Assembly: GCF_036330325.1 (NCBI RefSeq)
Contig: NZ_JAZDRO010000001.1
Span: forward strand, 806,001 to 870,000
Length of the DNA: 64,000 nucleotides
From: Hyphobacterium marinum
GTDB taxonomy: Bacteria > Pseudomonadota > Alphaproteobacteria > Caulobacterales > Maricaulaceae
Direction: 5' to 3'
Numbering within the stretch: the stretch's first letter is position 1; each line of letters opens with the position of its first letter. The position numbers and the translations under genes are program-made. This document shows positions 50,438 to 59,657 of this stretch, piece after piece. The notes beneath the pieces were generated by a model. That model was not told the origin of the DNA. It saw only the letters and a program-made list of their open reading frames with translations, and made no database searches.

Positions 50438-50761
50438 TCAGCCCCGGTCTTCAGGGCAGAAAATGTCTTTCAGGGTTTCGAGCAGTTTCGCCGCCCTCGG
50501 GTCGGTGAGGCGGTAGTAGACGCGCAGCCCGTCCTTGCGGGGGGCGGCCAGGCCGTCCTCGCGCAGGCGGGCGAGATGCTGGGAGAGGGCCGATTGCGAC
50601 AGGCCCGTCACCTCGGCGAGCTCTCCGACCGGCGTTTCACCCCCGGCGAGGCGGCAGAGGATGAGCAGGCGCTTCTCATTGCCGATCATGGCGAGCAGGC
50701 GTGCGGCCTCACCGGCCTGGGCCTGGAGTTTCGCGATGCCGGGATCAATCAGCGTGGTCAT
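50438..50761 (-). CDS. BigR/SqrR-type ArsR repressor (persulfide sensor)
   Basis: The 107-residue winged-helix protein has the ArsR fold (LAEVTGLSQSALSQHLARLREDGL). Two cysteines, C36 (LILCRL) and C102 (IFCPED), match the pair in BigR and SqrR that forms a tetrasulfide bridge on sulfide stress and releases DNA. The genes that follow (rhodanese, permease) and the divergent hydrolase match the BigR regulon. The sensing role is inferred from the cysteines and context. Three 15 bp-spaced repeats lie just upstream. Confidence 0.88.
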   Translation of the reverse strand: MTTLIDPGIAKLQAQAGEAARLLAMIGNEKRLLILCRLAGGETPVGELAEVTGLSQSALSQHLARLREDGLAAPRKDGLRVYYRLTDPRAAKLLETLKDIFCPEDRG

Positions 50762-50780
50762 GGTGCGTCAGTCCGTCGTC

Positions 50781-50821
50781 AGTAAATTAGTTGACACTAA
50801 ATTAGTAACCACTAAATGATT
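50781..50821. promoter_or_regulatory. Triple operator repeat between repressor and hydrolase genes
   Basis: AGTAAATTAGT (50781-50791), ACTAAATTAGT (50796-50806) and ACTAAATGATT (50811-50821) start exactly 15 bp apart. The middle copy is a palindrome about its central base. A -35-like TTGACA (50791-50796) with a weak -10 (AATGAT, 50815-50820, 18 bp) points toward the hydrolase gene, so bound repressor would cover the promoter. Binding is inferred. Confidence 0.7.
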
Positions 50822-50868
50822 GGTCAAGAGGCCGGATGCAGATTTCCGGCAGACACGGAGATTGACCC

Positions 50869-51759
50869 ATGACGACGATCAACAACCCGCAAGTCCATGC
50901 CTTCTTCCACGACGCTACCAACACGGTGACATATCTGGTGCACGCGCCGGGCGGGCGCGACGCCATCCTGATCGACCCGGTCTTGGACTACGACCACCGC
51001 TCCGGGCGGCTGGGGACCCAATCAGTCGACGCCGTGATGGCGGCCGCGAAGGCGCGCGGCCTCACCATCGTCCAGATTCTGGAAACTCACGCGCACGCCG
51101 ACCATTTGTCGGGCGCGCCCGTTGTGAAAGCGCGCACCGGCGCTCCGGTCGGGATCGGAGAGCATATCCGTGACGTGCAGGGGATTTTTCGACCCGTGTT
51201 CGGCGCGGACGATGTGTCCGGCACAGGTGCCGAATTCGATCGCCTGTTCGCCGATGGCGAAAGATTCGAGGCGGCGGGCCTGACGATCGAGGTGATCCAC
51301 ACGCCCGGCCACACGCCGGCCTGTGTCAGCTATCATATCGGTGACGCGGTCTTCGTCGGTGATACGCTGTTCATGCCCGACTACGGCACGGCCCGCGCGG
51401 ACTTCCCCGGCGGCGATGCAGCGACACTCTACCGGTCGATCCACAAACTCCTGGCCTTGCCGGACGAGACACGGCTCTTCATGTGCCACGACTATCTGCC
51501 CGAGGGCCGCGACAGCTACGCCTGGGAAACGACCGTCGCCGAGGAGAAGGCCCGCAACATCCATGTCGGGGGCGGGGTCAGTGAGGCGGACTTCGTGGCG
51601 ATGCGCCAGGGACGTGACGCGACACTGGCCGCGCCAGTCCTGCTTTTGCCCTCCATCCAGACCAATATCCGCGCGGGTCATCTGCCGCCGGCAGACCTGG
51701 ACGGGGCGCGCCGGCTGCGGATCCCCCTGCGCGGTGCTGAAACGATCGAGGGCGTCTAG
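50869..51759 (+). CDS. Persulfide dioxygenase-like metallo-beta-lactamase-fold hydrolase (Blh/ETHE1 type)
   Basis: The 296-residue protein has the MBL fold: HAHADH at 74-79 (metal motif), HTPGHTPACVSYHIGD, GDTLFMPDYGTARADFPGG, and MCHDYLPEG near the end. The DYGTARADFPGGDA motif places it among the ETHE1/Blh persulfide dioxygenases, which oxidise glutathione persulfide to sulfite. It is transcribed away from the repressor from a region with three operator repeats. Product sulfite could leave by the TSUP permease. Confidence 0.9.
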   Translation: MTTINNPQVHAFFHDATNTVTYLVHAPGGRDAILIDPVLDYDHRSGRLGTQSVDAVMAAAKARGLTIVQILETHAHADHLSGAPVVKARTGAPVGIGEHIRDVQGIFRPVFGADDVSGTGAEFDRLFADGERFEAAGLTIEVIHTPGHTPACVSYHIGDAVFVGDTLFMPDYGTARADFPGGDAATLYRSIHKLLALPDETRLFMCHDYLPEGRDSYAWETTVAEEKARNIHVGGGVSEADFVAMRQGRDATLAAPVLLLPSIQTNIRAGHLPPADLDGARRLRIPLRGAETIEGV

Positions 51760-53018
51760 CTGCCTGCGGAAATGGCCTGCATGATCAGACCGGTGATGTA
51801 GGCCCCGTAGGTCCCGACGATATAACCCAGCACAGCAAGCAGGACACCAACCGGGGCCAGCGAAGGGTGGAAGGCCGAGGCCACGACCGGGGCCGAGGCC
51901 GCACCGCCGATATTGGCCTGGCTGCCCACCGCCATGAAGAACATCGGTGCGCGGATCAGGATCGCCATGCCAATCAGCAGGCCGGCGTGGATCAGCACCC
52001 AGAACAGGCCAATGAGGAAGTACTCCGGGTTGGAGAAGATCGCCGTGATGTCCATGCGCATGCCGATGGTCGCGACCAGGATGTAGATGAAAACCCGGCC
52101 GACCTTCATCGCGCCGGCGGCCTGCATCTTGCGGACCGGCGTGAAGGATAGAATGACCCCGGCCACGGTCGCTACGACGATCAGCCAGAAAAAGCCGCTG
52201 GTCAGGCTGTAGCGCGCCAGACCTGGCGCGTTCTCGGCGATCCAGGGACCAATCGTATCGGCGGCTATGTGGCCAAGCGCTGTCATGCCGAAAGCAATGG
52301 CGCCCATATACATGTAATCGCTCAACGTGGCCGCACGGGCGTGATCGCGTTCATAGGCTTCGGCTTTCTCCCGCAAGGTGGCGATGGCCGAGACGTCCGA
52401 TTTCAGACGGCGGTCGATGGGACCCGGATTGGCGGCGATGAACAGCAGGATCGCCATCCAGACATTGGCCACGATGATGTCGACCGCGATCCAGGCGGAA
52501 AACACGTCGGAATCCACATTGAAAATTTCGTAGATCGCGGTCTGGTTTGCGCCCCCGCCGATCCAGCTGCCGGCCACGGTCGCCATGCCGCGCCAAACCG
52601 CTTCGGGACTGTCGGCACCAGCAACGATGCCGGGGTCGACCATCGAGGCGACGAAGAGAGCCAGCGGTCCGCCAATCATCACACCCACCGTGCCGGTGAA
52701 GAACATGATCAGTGCCTTCGGTCCCAGGCGGAAAGTGGCGGGCAGGTCCGCCGATGCCGTCAGAAGGACCAGAGCGGCGGGCAGGAGATAGCGCGAGGCG
52801 ACAAAATAGAGGTCGGACTGGTCCGGGTCGAACAGACCGAAAGTCGTGAACAGGGATGGCAGGAAATAGCAGAGCAGTAGGGGCGGGAAGATCCGGTAGA
52901 AGCCTTTGAAGAAACCGCGCTCAAAGGAGGAAGTCCAGAAGACAAGTCCCAGCAGGATGGCGAGTATGCCGAAGACGACAGCGTCATTCGTGATCGGCCC
53001 AAACCCCAGAGCGTCCAT
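51756..53018 (-). CDS. DUF819-family membrane protein
   Basis: The 420-residue polytopic membrane protein (about 11 to 12 helices) matches DUF819. The signatures are the GSWIGGGANQTAIYEIF helix break and AANIG-type SQANIGGAASAPVVA near the end, with FTPVRKMQAAGAMKVGRVFIYILVATIGM in between. Such proteins look like transporters or sensors, but no substrate is known. Its 3' end overlaps the convergent hydrolase gene by 4 bases. It follows rfbA on the same strand after about 80 bases. Confidence 0.85.
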   Translation of the reverse strand: MDALGFGPITNDAVVFGILAILLGLVFWTSSFERGFFKGFYRIFPPLLLCYFLPSLFTTFGLFDPDQSDLYFVASRYLLPAALVLLTASADLPATFRLGPKALIMFFTGTVGVMIGGPLALFVASMVDPGIVAGADSPEAVWRGMATVAGSWIGGGANQTAIYEIFNVDSDVFSAWIAVDIIVANVWMAILLFIAANPGPIDRRLKSDVSAIATLREKAEAYERDHARAATLSDYMYMGAIAFGMTALGHIAADTIGPWIAENAPGLARYSLTSGFFWLIVVATVAGVILSFTPVRKMQAAGAMKVGRVFIYILVATIGMRMDITAIFSNPEYFLIGLFWVLIHAGLLIGMAILIRAPMFFMAVGSQANIGGAASAPVVASAFHPSLAPVGVLLAVLGYIVGTYGAYITGLIMQAISAGS

Positions 53019-53097
53019 GTTCTATTCCCCGCAGCCGCCATGGATCATGGCGGCGGCAGACTTCCTGCTCGTGACGGGAATGGCAAGGCTTGGAAAC

Positions 53098-53985
53098 CTA
53101 TTTGATCTCGGAGAGCATGCGGCTGAGATAGCGCTGGTATTCCGTCGTTGGCTTGGAATCGACCAGCTTGGCGAACTGGTCGCGGTCGATGAAGCCCTTG
53201 CGGAAGGCGATTTCTTCGGGGCAGGCGACTTTCAGACCGGTGCGTTCCTCGACTACCTTGATGAATTGTCCCGCCTCGAACAGGTCGGCATGGGTGCCAC
53301 CGTCGAGCCAGGCCACGCCGCGTCCGATCGTGATCACGTTCAGATCGCCGCGCTCGAGATAGGCGCGGTTGACGTCGGTGATTTCCAGCTCGCCCCGGCC
53401 CGATGGTTTGAGCGACCAGGCAATGTCGAGCACGTCAGGATCGTAGAAATAGATGCCCGGCACGGCGAAATTCGATTTGGGATGCTTCGGCTTCTCTTCC
53501 AACGAGACGGCCTTGCCGTCCTTGCCGAGTTCAACGACGCCGAAGGCCGTGGGGTCGGCAACTTCATAGCCGAAGATCGTCGCGCCGGAGGTCTGCTTGG
53601 TGGCTTCCTCGATACGTTTCGACAGGCCGTCGCCGTAAAAGATGTTGTCGCCCAGGATCAGCGCGACGCGGTGGCCCTGAAGCTCGTTCGCAGCGACCCG
53701 GAATCCTTCGGCGATACCGCCGGGCTTGTCCTGCGCCACATAGGTAAAATTGATGCCCCAGTTGGAGCCCGAGTTCAGCAGCGCCTTGATCTGGGGGATG
53801 GAGTCCGGTGTCGAGACGACGACGAAATCCTTCAGCCCGCCCAGCATCAGCGTGGTGAGCGGATAGTAGATCATCGGCTTGTCGAAAACCGGCAGCAGGT
53901 GCTTGTTGACCGCGTGGGTCAGCGGATACAGGCGGCTGCCCGTGCCGCCGGCCAGGATCAGGCCTTTCCAGGGTGCTGCCGTCAC
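53098..53985 (-). CDS. rfbA: Glucose-1-phosphate thymidylyltransferase
   Basis: RfbA makes dTDP-glucose from glucose-1-phosphate and dTTP, the first step to dTDP-L-rhamnose and related sugars. The 295-residue enzyme has the nucleotidyltransferase loop ILAGGTGSRLYPLT, the ILGDNIFYGDGL metal motif, EEKPKHPKSNFAVPGIYFYD and GVAWLDGGTHADL. The start is a GTG overlapping the rfbB stop (GTGA, 53982-53985). rfbC and rfbD are not in the window; a short unit of only rfbBA suggests the pathway continues elsewhere. Confidence 0.95.
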   Translation of the reverse strand: MTAAPWKGLILAGGTGSRLYPLTHAVNKHLLPVFDKPMIYYPLTTLMLGGLKDFVVVSTPDSIPQIKALLNSGSNWGINFTYVAQDKPGGIAEGFRVAANELQGHRVALILGDNIFYGDGLSKRIEEATKQTSGATIFGYEVADPTAFGVVELGKDGKAVSLEEKPKHPKSNFAVPGIYFYDPDVLDIAWSLKPSGRGELEITDVNRAYLERGDLNVITIGRGVAWLDGGTHADLFEAGQFIKVVEERTGLKVACPEEIAFRKGFIDRDQFAKLVDSKPTTEYQRYLSRMLSEIK

Positions 53986-55049
53986 GATGCCTCTCCCGTT
54001 GCGGTTTGACCGAGACCGAGGCGCGCAAGCTCGGACGGATTGCGCGTCAGCCAGTCTCCATGGGACAGATACCAATGCACGGTTCGCGCCATCCCCTCTT
54101 CAAAGGATGTCGCCGGTGTCCAGCCGAGGGCCGACCGGGCGCGGGAGGCATCGACCGCGTAACGCAGATCGTGCCCGGGGCGGTCAGTAACGAAGGAAAT
54201 CTGGCTGGCATAGGACTGGCCGTCGGCGCGGGGGCGGGCCTCGTCCAGACGGGCACACAGGCTGTGAACGAGGTCGATGTTCCGGCGCTCGGCATTGCCG
54301 CCGAAATTGTACTTTCCGCCCGGCTTGCCGGTCGTGGCCGCCGCGATCAGGCCGGAGACATGATCGTCCACAAACAACCAGTCGCGGACATTCTCGCCCT
54401 TGCCGTAAACGGGAATGGGTTCACCGCCCAGCGCCTTGCGGATGACGGTCGGGATCAGCTTCTCGGGATGCTGGAACGGACCGTAATTGTTCGAGCAATT
54501 GGTGATGACGACGGGCAGGCCGAAGGTCTCGTGCCAGGCCCGGGCGAGATGGTCGGCCCCGGCCTTGGAGGCGGCATAGGGGCTGTTGGGCGCGTAGGGC
54601 GTGTCCTCTGTGAAGGCCGGATCATCGAAGCCAAGCGAACCATAGACCTCGTCGGTCGAGACATGGATGAAGCGGAAGGCGGCCCTGCCGTCCGCGTCCA
54701 TCCGGTCATGCCAGGCCCGCGCCGCCTGCAGCATCACGCCGGTGCCGTTGAGATTGGTCCGGATGAAGGCGTCGGGGCCGTCAATAGAGCGGTCGACATG
54801 GCTTTCCGCCGCAAGGTGGAAAATCACGTCCGGTCGGAAAGCGGACACCGAAGCGGTCACGGCATCGGCATCGGCGACATCACCACGTTGGAACTGGTAG
54901 GTATCAGAACCGGAAACGGGCTCGACGGCGCGCAAATCGCCTGCATAGGTCAGCAGGTCGAAATTGAGAACAGTGTGACCCTCGGCCACAAGCCGCCGGA
55001 CCAGGGCCGAGCCGATAAAGCCCGCCCCGCCTGTAACCATTGCGCGCAT
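53982..55049 (-). CDS. rfbB: dTDP-glucose 4,6-dehydratase
   Basis: RfbB turns dTDP-glucose into dTDP-4-keto-6-deoxyglucose. The 355-residue SDR enzyme has the NAD loop TGGAGFIGSALV, HLAAESHVDRSI, the HVSTDEVYG (catalytic Thr/Asp/Glu) and YAASKAGAD (Tyr/Lys). NYGPFQHPEKLIP is also standard. The start ATG at 55049 puts the Rossmann loop 6 residues in; an upstream ATG at 55067 adds six residues. First gene of the rfbBA unit; the rfbA start overlaps. Confidence 0.96.
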   Translation of the reverse strand: MRAMVTGGAGFIGSALVRRLVAEGHTVLNFDLLTYAGDLRAVEPVSGSDTYQFQRGDVADADAVTASVSAFRPDVIFHLAAESHVDRSIDGPDAFIRTNLNGTGVMLQAARAWHDRMDADGRAAFRFIHVSTDEVYGSLGFDDPAFTEDTPYAPNSPYAASKAGADHLARAWHETFGLPVVITNCSNNYGPFQHPEKLIPTVIRKALGGEPIPVYGKGENVRDWLFVDDHVSGLIAAATTGKPGGKYNFGGNAERRNIDLVHSLCARLDEARPRADGQSYASQISFVTDRPGHDLRYAVDASRARSALGWTPATSFEEGMARTVHWYLSHGDWLTRNPSELARLGLGQTATGEAS

Positions 55050-55124
55050 GCTGCGCCCCCGAAACAAATATCAGTCCCGACAGGGACAAGCAGAGCCCGA
55101 CACTGATTGCAAGCCGCAAAAGCA

Positions 55125-55153
55125 AATGGCCCGGCTTGTTCAACCGGGCCATT
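55125..55153 (-). terminator. Intrinsic terminator after the first M13 peptidase gene
   Basis: AATGGCCCGG and CCGGGCCATT (55125-55134, 55144-55153) form a 10 bp stem; on the minus strand a T-containing tail (TTTGCTTTTGC) follows. Confidence 0.75.
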
Positions 55154-55178
55154 CACTTTCAATGCCGTTTTCCGGTTC

Positions 55179-57284
55179 CTACCAGATGCTCACGCGCTGG
55201 TCGGGCGGCAGGTAGAGGTCATCGTCCTCGGTGACGTTGAAGGCCTCATACCAGTCGTTCATGTTCCGGACCACGCCGTTGACGCGGTACTGGTTCGGGC
55301 TGTGGACGCCGGTAATCAGGCGGTTGCGCATCGAGTCCTCGGTGCGGATGCCGCGCCAGACTTGGGCCCAGGCCATGAAGAAGCGCTGCTCAGGCGTGTA
55401 GCCGTTGATGTCCTCGCCACCGCCATTGTCTTCCAGATACATGCGATAGGCGTGCAGGGCGATGGACAGGCCGCCCAGGTCACCAATGTTTTCGCCCATC
55501 GTCTGGTCACCGCGGACACAGTCGCCTTCGACCGGGCAGAAGCCGCTGTATTGCTCCTGCAGGACGGATGTCCGCTCCTCGAACTGTCCGCGGGCAAATT
55601 CCGTCCACCAGTTTCGCTGCAGGCCGGTGCCATCGGAACGGCTGCCCTGGTCGTCAAAACCGTGACCCATTTCGTGACCGATCACGCCGCCGATGGCTCC
55701 GAAATTCACGGCCATGTCGGCATTCGGATCGAAGAAGGGCGGCTGGAGGATTGCCGCCGGGAAGACGATCTCGTTGCGCTGGGACGAGTAGTAGGCGTTG
55801 ACCGTCTGCGGGCTCATGAACCATTCCCACTGGCGGATCGGACCGCCGAGGCGAGACCGCGAGTCGGCATGGTTCCAGTCGCGGACCGCGTGCGAGTTGG
55901 CGATCAGCTGGCCCGGCTCCACGTCAATGGTCGAATAGTCCCGCCATTGCGTCGGATAACCGATCTTCGGAATGAAGGCCTCGAGCTTGGCAAAGGCCTC
56001 GGCCCGGGTCTCGTCATCCATCCATTCCAGGGTTTCCAGACGGTCAGCGAAGGCGCGGCGGAGATACTCCACCAGTTCGGTCATCTGGTCGCGGTATTCG
56101 GGCGGGAAGTATTCGTCGACATAGACCTGACCGATCAGCTCGCCGAGCTGGCCGTTCACATACTGCACGGCCCGCAATTCGCGCGGACGCTGTTCCTCGG
56201 TGCCATTCAGGCGGCGGCCATAGAATTCAAAGCTGGCATCGTCATAGGCGGACGGCAGCATCGCGGTGTGGTTGTCGATGTAATGGAAGGCCAGATAGGA
56301 GCGGAAGGTCTCGACCGGCGTCTCCGAGAAGAGCGTGGCGAGACTTTGCACCGCGGTGTCATTGTTGACGATGATTTCTTCCTGGCCTTCGGTGCCGTCT
56401 TCCTCGAGGAAAGCCATCCAGTTGAAGCCGGGCGCGAACTCGGTGAGTTCCTCGACCGTCATCAGATTGTAGTTGGCGATCCGGTCGCGAGCCTGGGCGC
56501 GCGTCCAGTGGATTTCCGCGATGGCCGTTTCGAGCGCGAGGATGTCCTCGGCGCGTTGGCGGCCATTGTCGATTCCGGCCCGGTCAAACACACCGGCGAT
56601 ATAGGCCACATAGGCTTCGCGATGGCCCGGGAAGGGCTCGTCGTCGCGCAGGTAGAAATCGCGGTTCGGCAGCCCCAGGCCCGCCTGGCCGGTCGAGATG
56701 ACGTAGCGGGTCGGATCACCCGGGTCGATCGACACGCCGAGGCCAAACATCGAAATGTGCGACGGACGCCCGAACCAGCGGGCGACGTCCTCGTGCGTCT
56801 CGGCGGCCATGACGCCGTCTATCTGGTCCTGGATCGGGGTCAGGCCCAATTCCTCGATCCGGTCGGTATTGAGGAAATCGTTATAGAGCGTGCCGATCTG
56901 GTATTCGGCCGTGCCCGGCGCGGGATCGGTTGCCGCTGCCCGCTGAATGATGCCTTCGACGCGTTCCTCGGTCTGCAGGAAGAGCTCGGTAAACCCGTTC
57001 AGGCTCGAAAAGCCCGGCGGATATTCCGCCGTGTTGATCCAGCCTTCGTTGACATAGCGGAAGAAGTCGTCGCCCGGATCCACTGACTGGGAGACGTGCT
57101 GGGTCTCAACGCCCCACTCGCCGAGTGTGGCTTCAGCGGTCTCGGTGGGCGACGTGGTTTCGTCCGTCATCGCGGCGTCACCGCCGCCGGTCTCGGTATT
57201 GTCTTCCGTAGCCGGAGATTCGGTTTGCGGGCCGCAGCCTGCAATCAGTGCGGCCGCCGCCACACTCAGCCAGAAGCGTTTCAT
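55179..57284 (-). CDS. M13-family metallopeptidase, lipoprotein (paralog 1)
   Basis: Neprilysin-type zinc endopeptidase of about 701 residues. The lipobox is LIAGC (start ATG 57284), so it should be anchored in the envelope, facing the periplasm or cell surface. The VDPGDDFFRYVNEGW opening, NAYYSSQRNEIVFPAAIL, the zinc motif GHEMGHGFDDQGSR and ENIGDLGGLSIALHAY are all present. M13 peptidases cleave small peptides with hydrophobic P1'. It is one of four in a row; GHEMGH here differs from the GHEIGH of the others. Confidence 0.95.
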   Translation of the reverse strand: MKRFWLSVAAAALIAGCGPQTESPATEDNTETGGGDAAMTDETTSPTETAEATLGEWGVETQHVSQSVDPGDDFFRYVNEGWINTAEYPPGFSSLNGFTELFLQTEERVEGIIQRAAATDPAPGTAEYQIGTLYNDFLNTDRIEELGLTPIQDQIDGVMAAETHEDVARWFGRPSHISMFGLGVSIDPGDPTRYVISTGQAGLGLPNRDFYLRDDEPFPGHREAYVAYIAGVFDRAGIDNGRQRAEDILALETAIAEIHWTRAQARDRIANYNLMTVEELTEFAPGFNWMAFLEEDGTEGQEEIIVNNDTAVQSLATLFSETPVETFRSYLAFHYIDNHTAMLPSAYDDASFEFYGRRLNGTEEQRPRELRAVQYVNGQLGELIGQVYVDEYFPPEYRDQMTELVEYLRRAFADRLETLEWMDDETRAEAFAKLEAFIPKIGYPTQWRDYSTIDVEPGQLIANSHAVRDWNHADSRSRLGGPIRQWEWFMSPQTVNAYYSSQRNEIVFPAAILQPPFFDPNADMAVNFGAIGGVIGHEMGHGFDDQGSRSDGTGLQRNWWTEFARGQFEERTSVLQEQYSGFCPVEGDCVRGDQTMGENIGDLGGLSIALHAYRMYLEDNGGGEDINGYTPEQRFFMAWAQVWRGIRTEDSMRNRLITGVHSPNQYRVNGVVRNMNDWYEAFNVTEDDDLYLPPDQRVSIW

Positions 57285-57392
57285 GGAAGTCCCTCCCAGA
57301 AGGTCGATTAATTCAATTTGGGAGGCAAGGTAGCGGTCTGTCCCGTACTGACAACTGAACAATATGTTAATTGGTGCAATCCGGCGTCCATG

Positions 57393-57421
57393 AAAACGGC
57401 CCGGCATTCCCGCCGGGCCGT
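57393..57421 (-). terminator. Intrinsic terminator after the second M13 gene
   Basis: ACGGCCCGGC (57396-57405) pairs with GCCGGGCCGT (57412-57421); on the minus strand the stem is followed by TTTT. Confidence 0.85.
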
Positions 57422-57447
57422 CATCCGTCTGTCTTCAAATACCCGGA

Positions 57448-59484
57448 CTACCAGATGTCGATGCGATCTTCTGGCGGCAGGTAGAGGTCGTCGGTTTCGT
57501 CGACGTCGAAGGCCTCGTACCAATCGTCCATGTTTCTCACAATCCCGTTGACGCGGTACTGCGCCGGGCTGTGCTCGTCTGTCAGGACGAGGTTGCGCAT
57601 GTAGCCGTCGGTCATCAGCGTCCGCCAGACCTGGCCCCAGGACAGGAAGAAACGCTGTTCAGGCGTGAAGCCGTCGATGACCCGGCCAGTCTCGCCATTG
57701 TCCGCGGCATAGAGGCGATAGGCATGGAGCGCCATCGAGAGGCCGCCCAGATCGCCGATATTCTCGCCGAGTGTCAGCTCGCCATTCACATTGATGCCTT
57801 CCAGCGGCGAGAAGCCGTCATACTGGCTGACCAGTGCGCTGGTGCGTTCCTCAAATCCGGCACGGGAGGTGTCGGTCCACCAGTTGCGCAGATAGCCGTC
57901 GGCATCAAAACGCGAACCATCATCGTCGAAGCCATGGCCGATTTCGTGACCGATCACGCCGCCGATGGCGCCAAAATTGACCGCGGCGTCAGCCTCCGGA
58001 TCAAAGAAGGGGGCCTGCAGAATGGCCGCCGGGAAAACGATCTCGTTGCGGGTGGAGGAATAATAGGCATTCACCGTTTGCGGGCTCATGCCCCATTCCC
58101 AGTCGCGAACCGGACCACCCAGCCGGGAGCGGGAGTCATTCCAGTACCAGTCCTGGATACGGTGCATGTTGCCGATGAGATCGTCGGGACGGACCTCGAG
58201 ATCGGAGAAGTCGCGCCACACGTCCGGATAGCCGATCTTGACGTTGAAGGACGCGAGCTTGCGCTGGGCCTGTTCCCGGGTTTCCGCGTCCATCCAATCC
58301 AGCGTCTCGATCCGCTCGGCGAGGGCCCGGCGCAGGTAATTCACCAGTTCTTCCATCTGGGCCTTGTCGGATTCGGGGAAGTGCCGCTCGACATAGATGC
58401 GGCCGACCTGTTCGCCGAGATTGTTGTTGACCTGCTGGATGGCCCGCAAATCCCGGGCGCGCTGTTCCGGCACGCCGTTCAGGGTCTGGCTGTAGAAGGC
58501 GAAACTGGCCTCGTCGAACGCAGCCGGCAGATAAGTCGTGTGGTTGTCGATGTAGTGGAAGGCGAGATAGTCAGTCCAGGTTTCGACCGGCGTTTCGGCG
58601 AACAGCGCGGCCATCGCCGTAATCGCCGTCGTCTCGTCGACATTGAGGTCTTCGATATGGCCCACACCCGAGGCTTCGAAGAAGGCATCCCAGTTGAAAC
58701 CCGGAGCCAGGGCTTCCAGACCGGCCCGATCCATTGGGTTGTTGGTCAGGACCGAGTCCTGGGCGTCTGCTGGTTCCCAGTGGACTTCAGCCATTGCCGC
58801 TTCCAGCGCGTAGATGCGGTCCGCGCGCGCCGCGCCATCATCATATCCGGCCAGCTCGAAAATCTGCGCGATATAGGCGCGGTAGGCGTCCTGGTAGCCC
58901 TGGAATTCCTCGTCGTCGCGCAAATAGTAGTCGCGGCCCGGCAGACCCAGACCGCTCTGGGTCAGGTTCAGCCGGTAGGCGTCAGGATTGTTGGGATCGA
59001 GATTGATGTAGAAGCTCACAAAAGACGGCGCGAATGAGCCCGCAAACGCTGCCGCAATGGCATCCCGGTCGTCCAGCGCGAGGAAGGCATCGACATCGGC
59101 CCGGATCGGATCGAGGCCGGCGGCTTCAATGGCCGCGGTATCCATGTAGCTGGCATACAGGTCGCGAACCTGTTGTTCGGGCGAGCCTTGTGCGGCGTTT
59201 GCGACGCTGCTCATGTCCGCGATGATGTCCGCCACGCGGGATTCCGAGAGCAGGTAGAGTTCCAGGAAAGCCCCGTTGGCCGGGAAACCGGCGGGCATGC
59301 CGGCGGATTCCAGCCAGCCTTCATTGACATAACGGAAGAAATCGTCGCCCGGATCGACCGTGGACGAGATGTGCTGGGTCTCGATGCCCCACGCGCCAAG
59401 CGTGGCGTCCTGGGCGGCGGAATAGCCCGCAAGCGCCGCTGCCAGGACGAGCCCGGCGGCACCGGATTTTAGAATGCGTTTCAT
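57448..59484 (-). CDS. M13-family metallopeptidase, secreted (paralog 2)
   Basis: About 678 residues. Unlike its neighbours it has a cleavable Sec signal (LAAALAGYSAAQ) and no lipobox, so it should be free in the periplasm or exported. Zinc motif GHEIGHGFDDDGSRFD, with NAYYSSTRNEIVFPAAIL and ENIGDLGGLSMALHAY, is intact. I set the start at the ATG at 59484 before the signal. It is closest in sequence to paralog 1 in the NAYYSS and LSxALHAY segments. Confidence 0.95.
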   Translation of the reverse strand: MKRILKSGAAGLVLAAALAGYSAAQDATLGAWGIETQHISSTVDPGDDFFRYVNEGWLESAGMPAGFPANGAFLELYLLSESRVADIIADMSSVANAAQGSPEQQVRDLYASYMDTAAIEAAGLDPIRADVDAFLALDDRDAIAAAFAGSFAPSFVSFYINLDPNNPDAYRLNLTQSGLGLPGRDYYLRDDEEFQGYQDAYRAYIAQIFELAGYDDGAARADRIYALEAAMAEVHWEPADAQDSVLTNNPMDRAGLEALAPGFNWDAFFEASGVGHIEDLNVDETTAITAMAALFAETPVETWTDYLAFHYIDNHTTYLPAAFDEASFAFYSQTLNGVPEQRARDLRAIQQVNNNLGEQVGRIYVERHFPESDKAQMEELVNYLRRALAERIETLDWMDAETREQAQRKLASFNVKIGYPDVWRDFSDLEVRPDDLIGNMHRIQDWYWNDSRSRLGGPVRDWEWGMSPQTVNAYYSSTRNEIVFPAAILQAPFFDPEADAAVNFGAIGGVIGHEIGHGFDDDGSRFDADGYLRNWWTDTSRAGFEERTSALVSQYDGFSPLEGINVNGELTLGENIGDLGGLSMALHAYRLYAADNGETGRVIDGFTPEQRFFLSWGQVWRTLMTDGYMRNLVLTDEHSPAQYRVNGIVRNMDDWYEAFDVDETDDLYLPPEDRIDIW

Positions 59485-59600
59485 GATGTAGCCCCATAGG
59501 ATTGGTGTCGGGGCAAGGATCGCCGGGCGCGGCTTCAGGCAAGATGATCGCCGGGTTAAACGGCAGAAATATTCAAATGGGGCGTGGTGGTGCCGAATGG

Positions 59601-59630
59601 AAAACGGCCCGGCGATGCACACCGGGCCGT
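59601..59630 (-). terminator. Intrinsic terminator after the third M13 gene
   Basis: ACGGCCCGG (59604-59612) pairs with CCGGGCCGT (59622-59630); followed on the minus strand by TTTT. Confidence 0.85.
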
Positions 59631-59657
59631 CTCCTGTTCTGACTGGCGGGACAATGC

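Noticed and set aside
55107..57086. 659-residue plus-strand ORF opposite M13 paralog 1
   Set aside because: Antisense shadow; similar frames recur opposite the other M13 genes, as expected from shared sequence.
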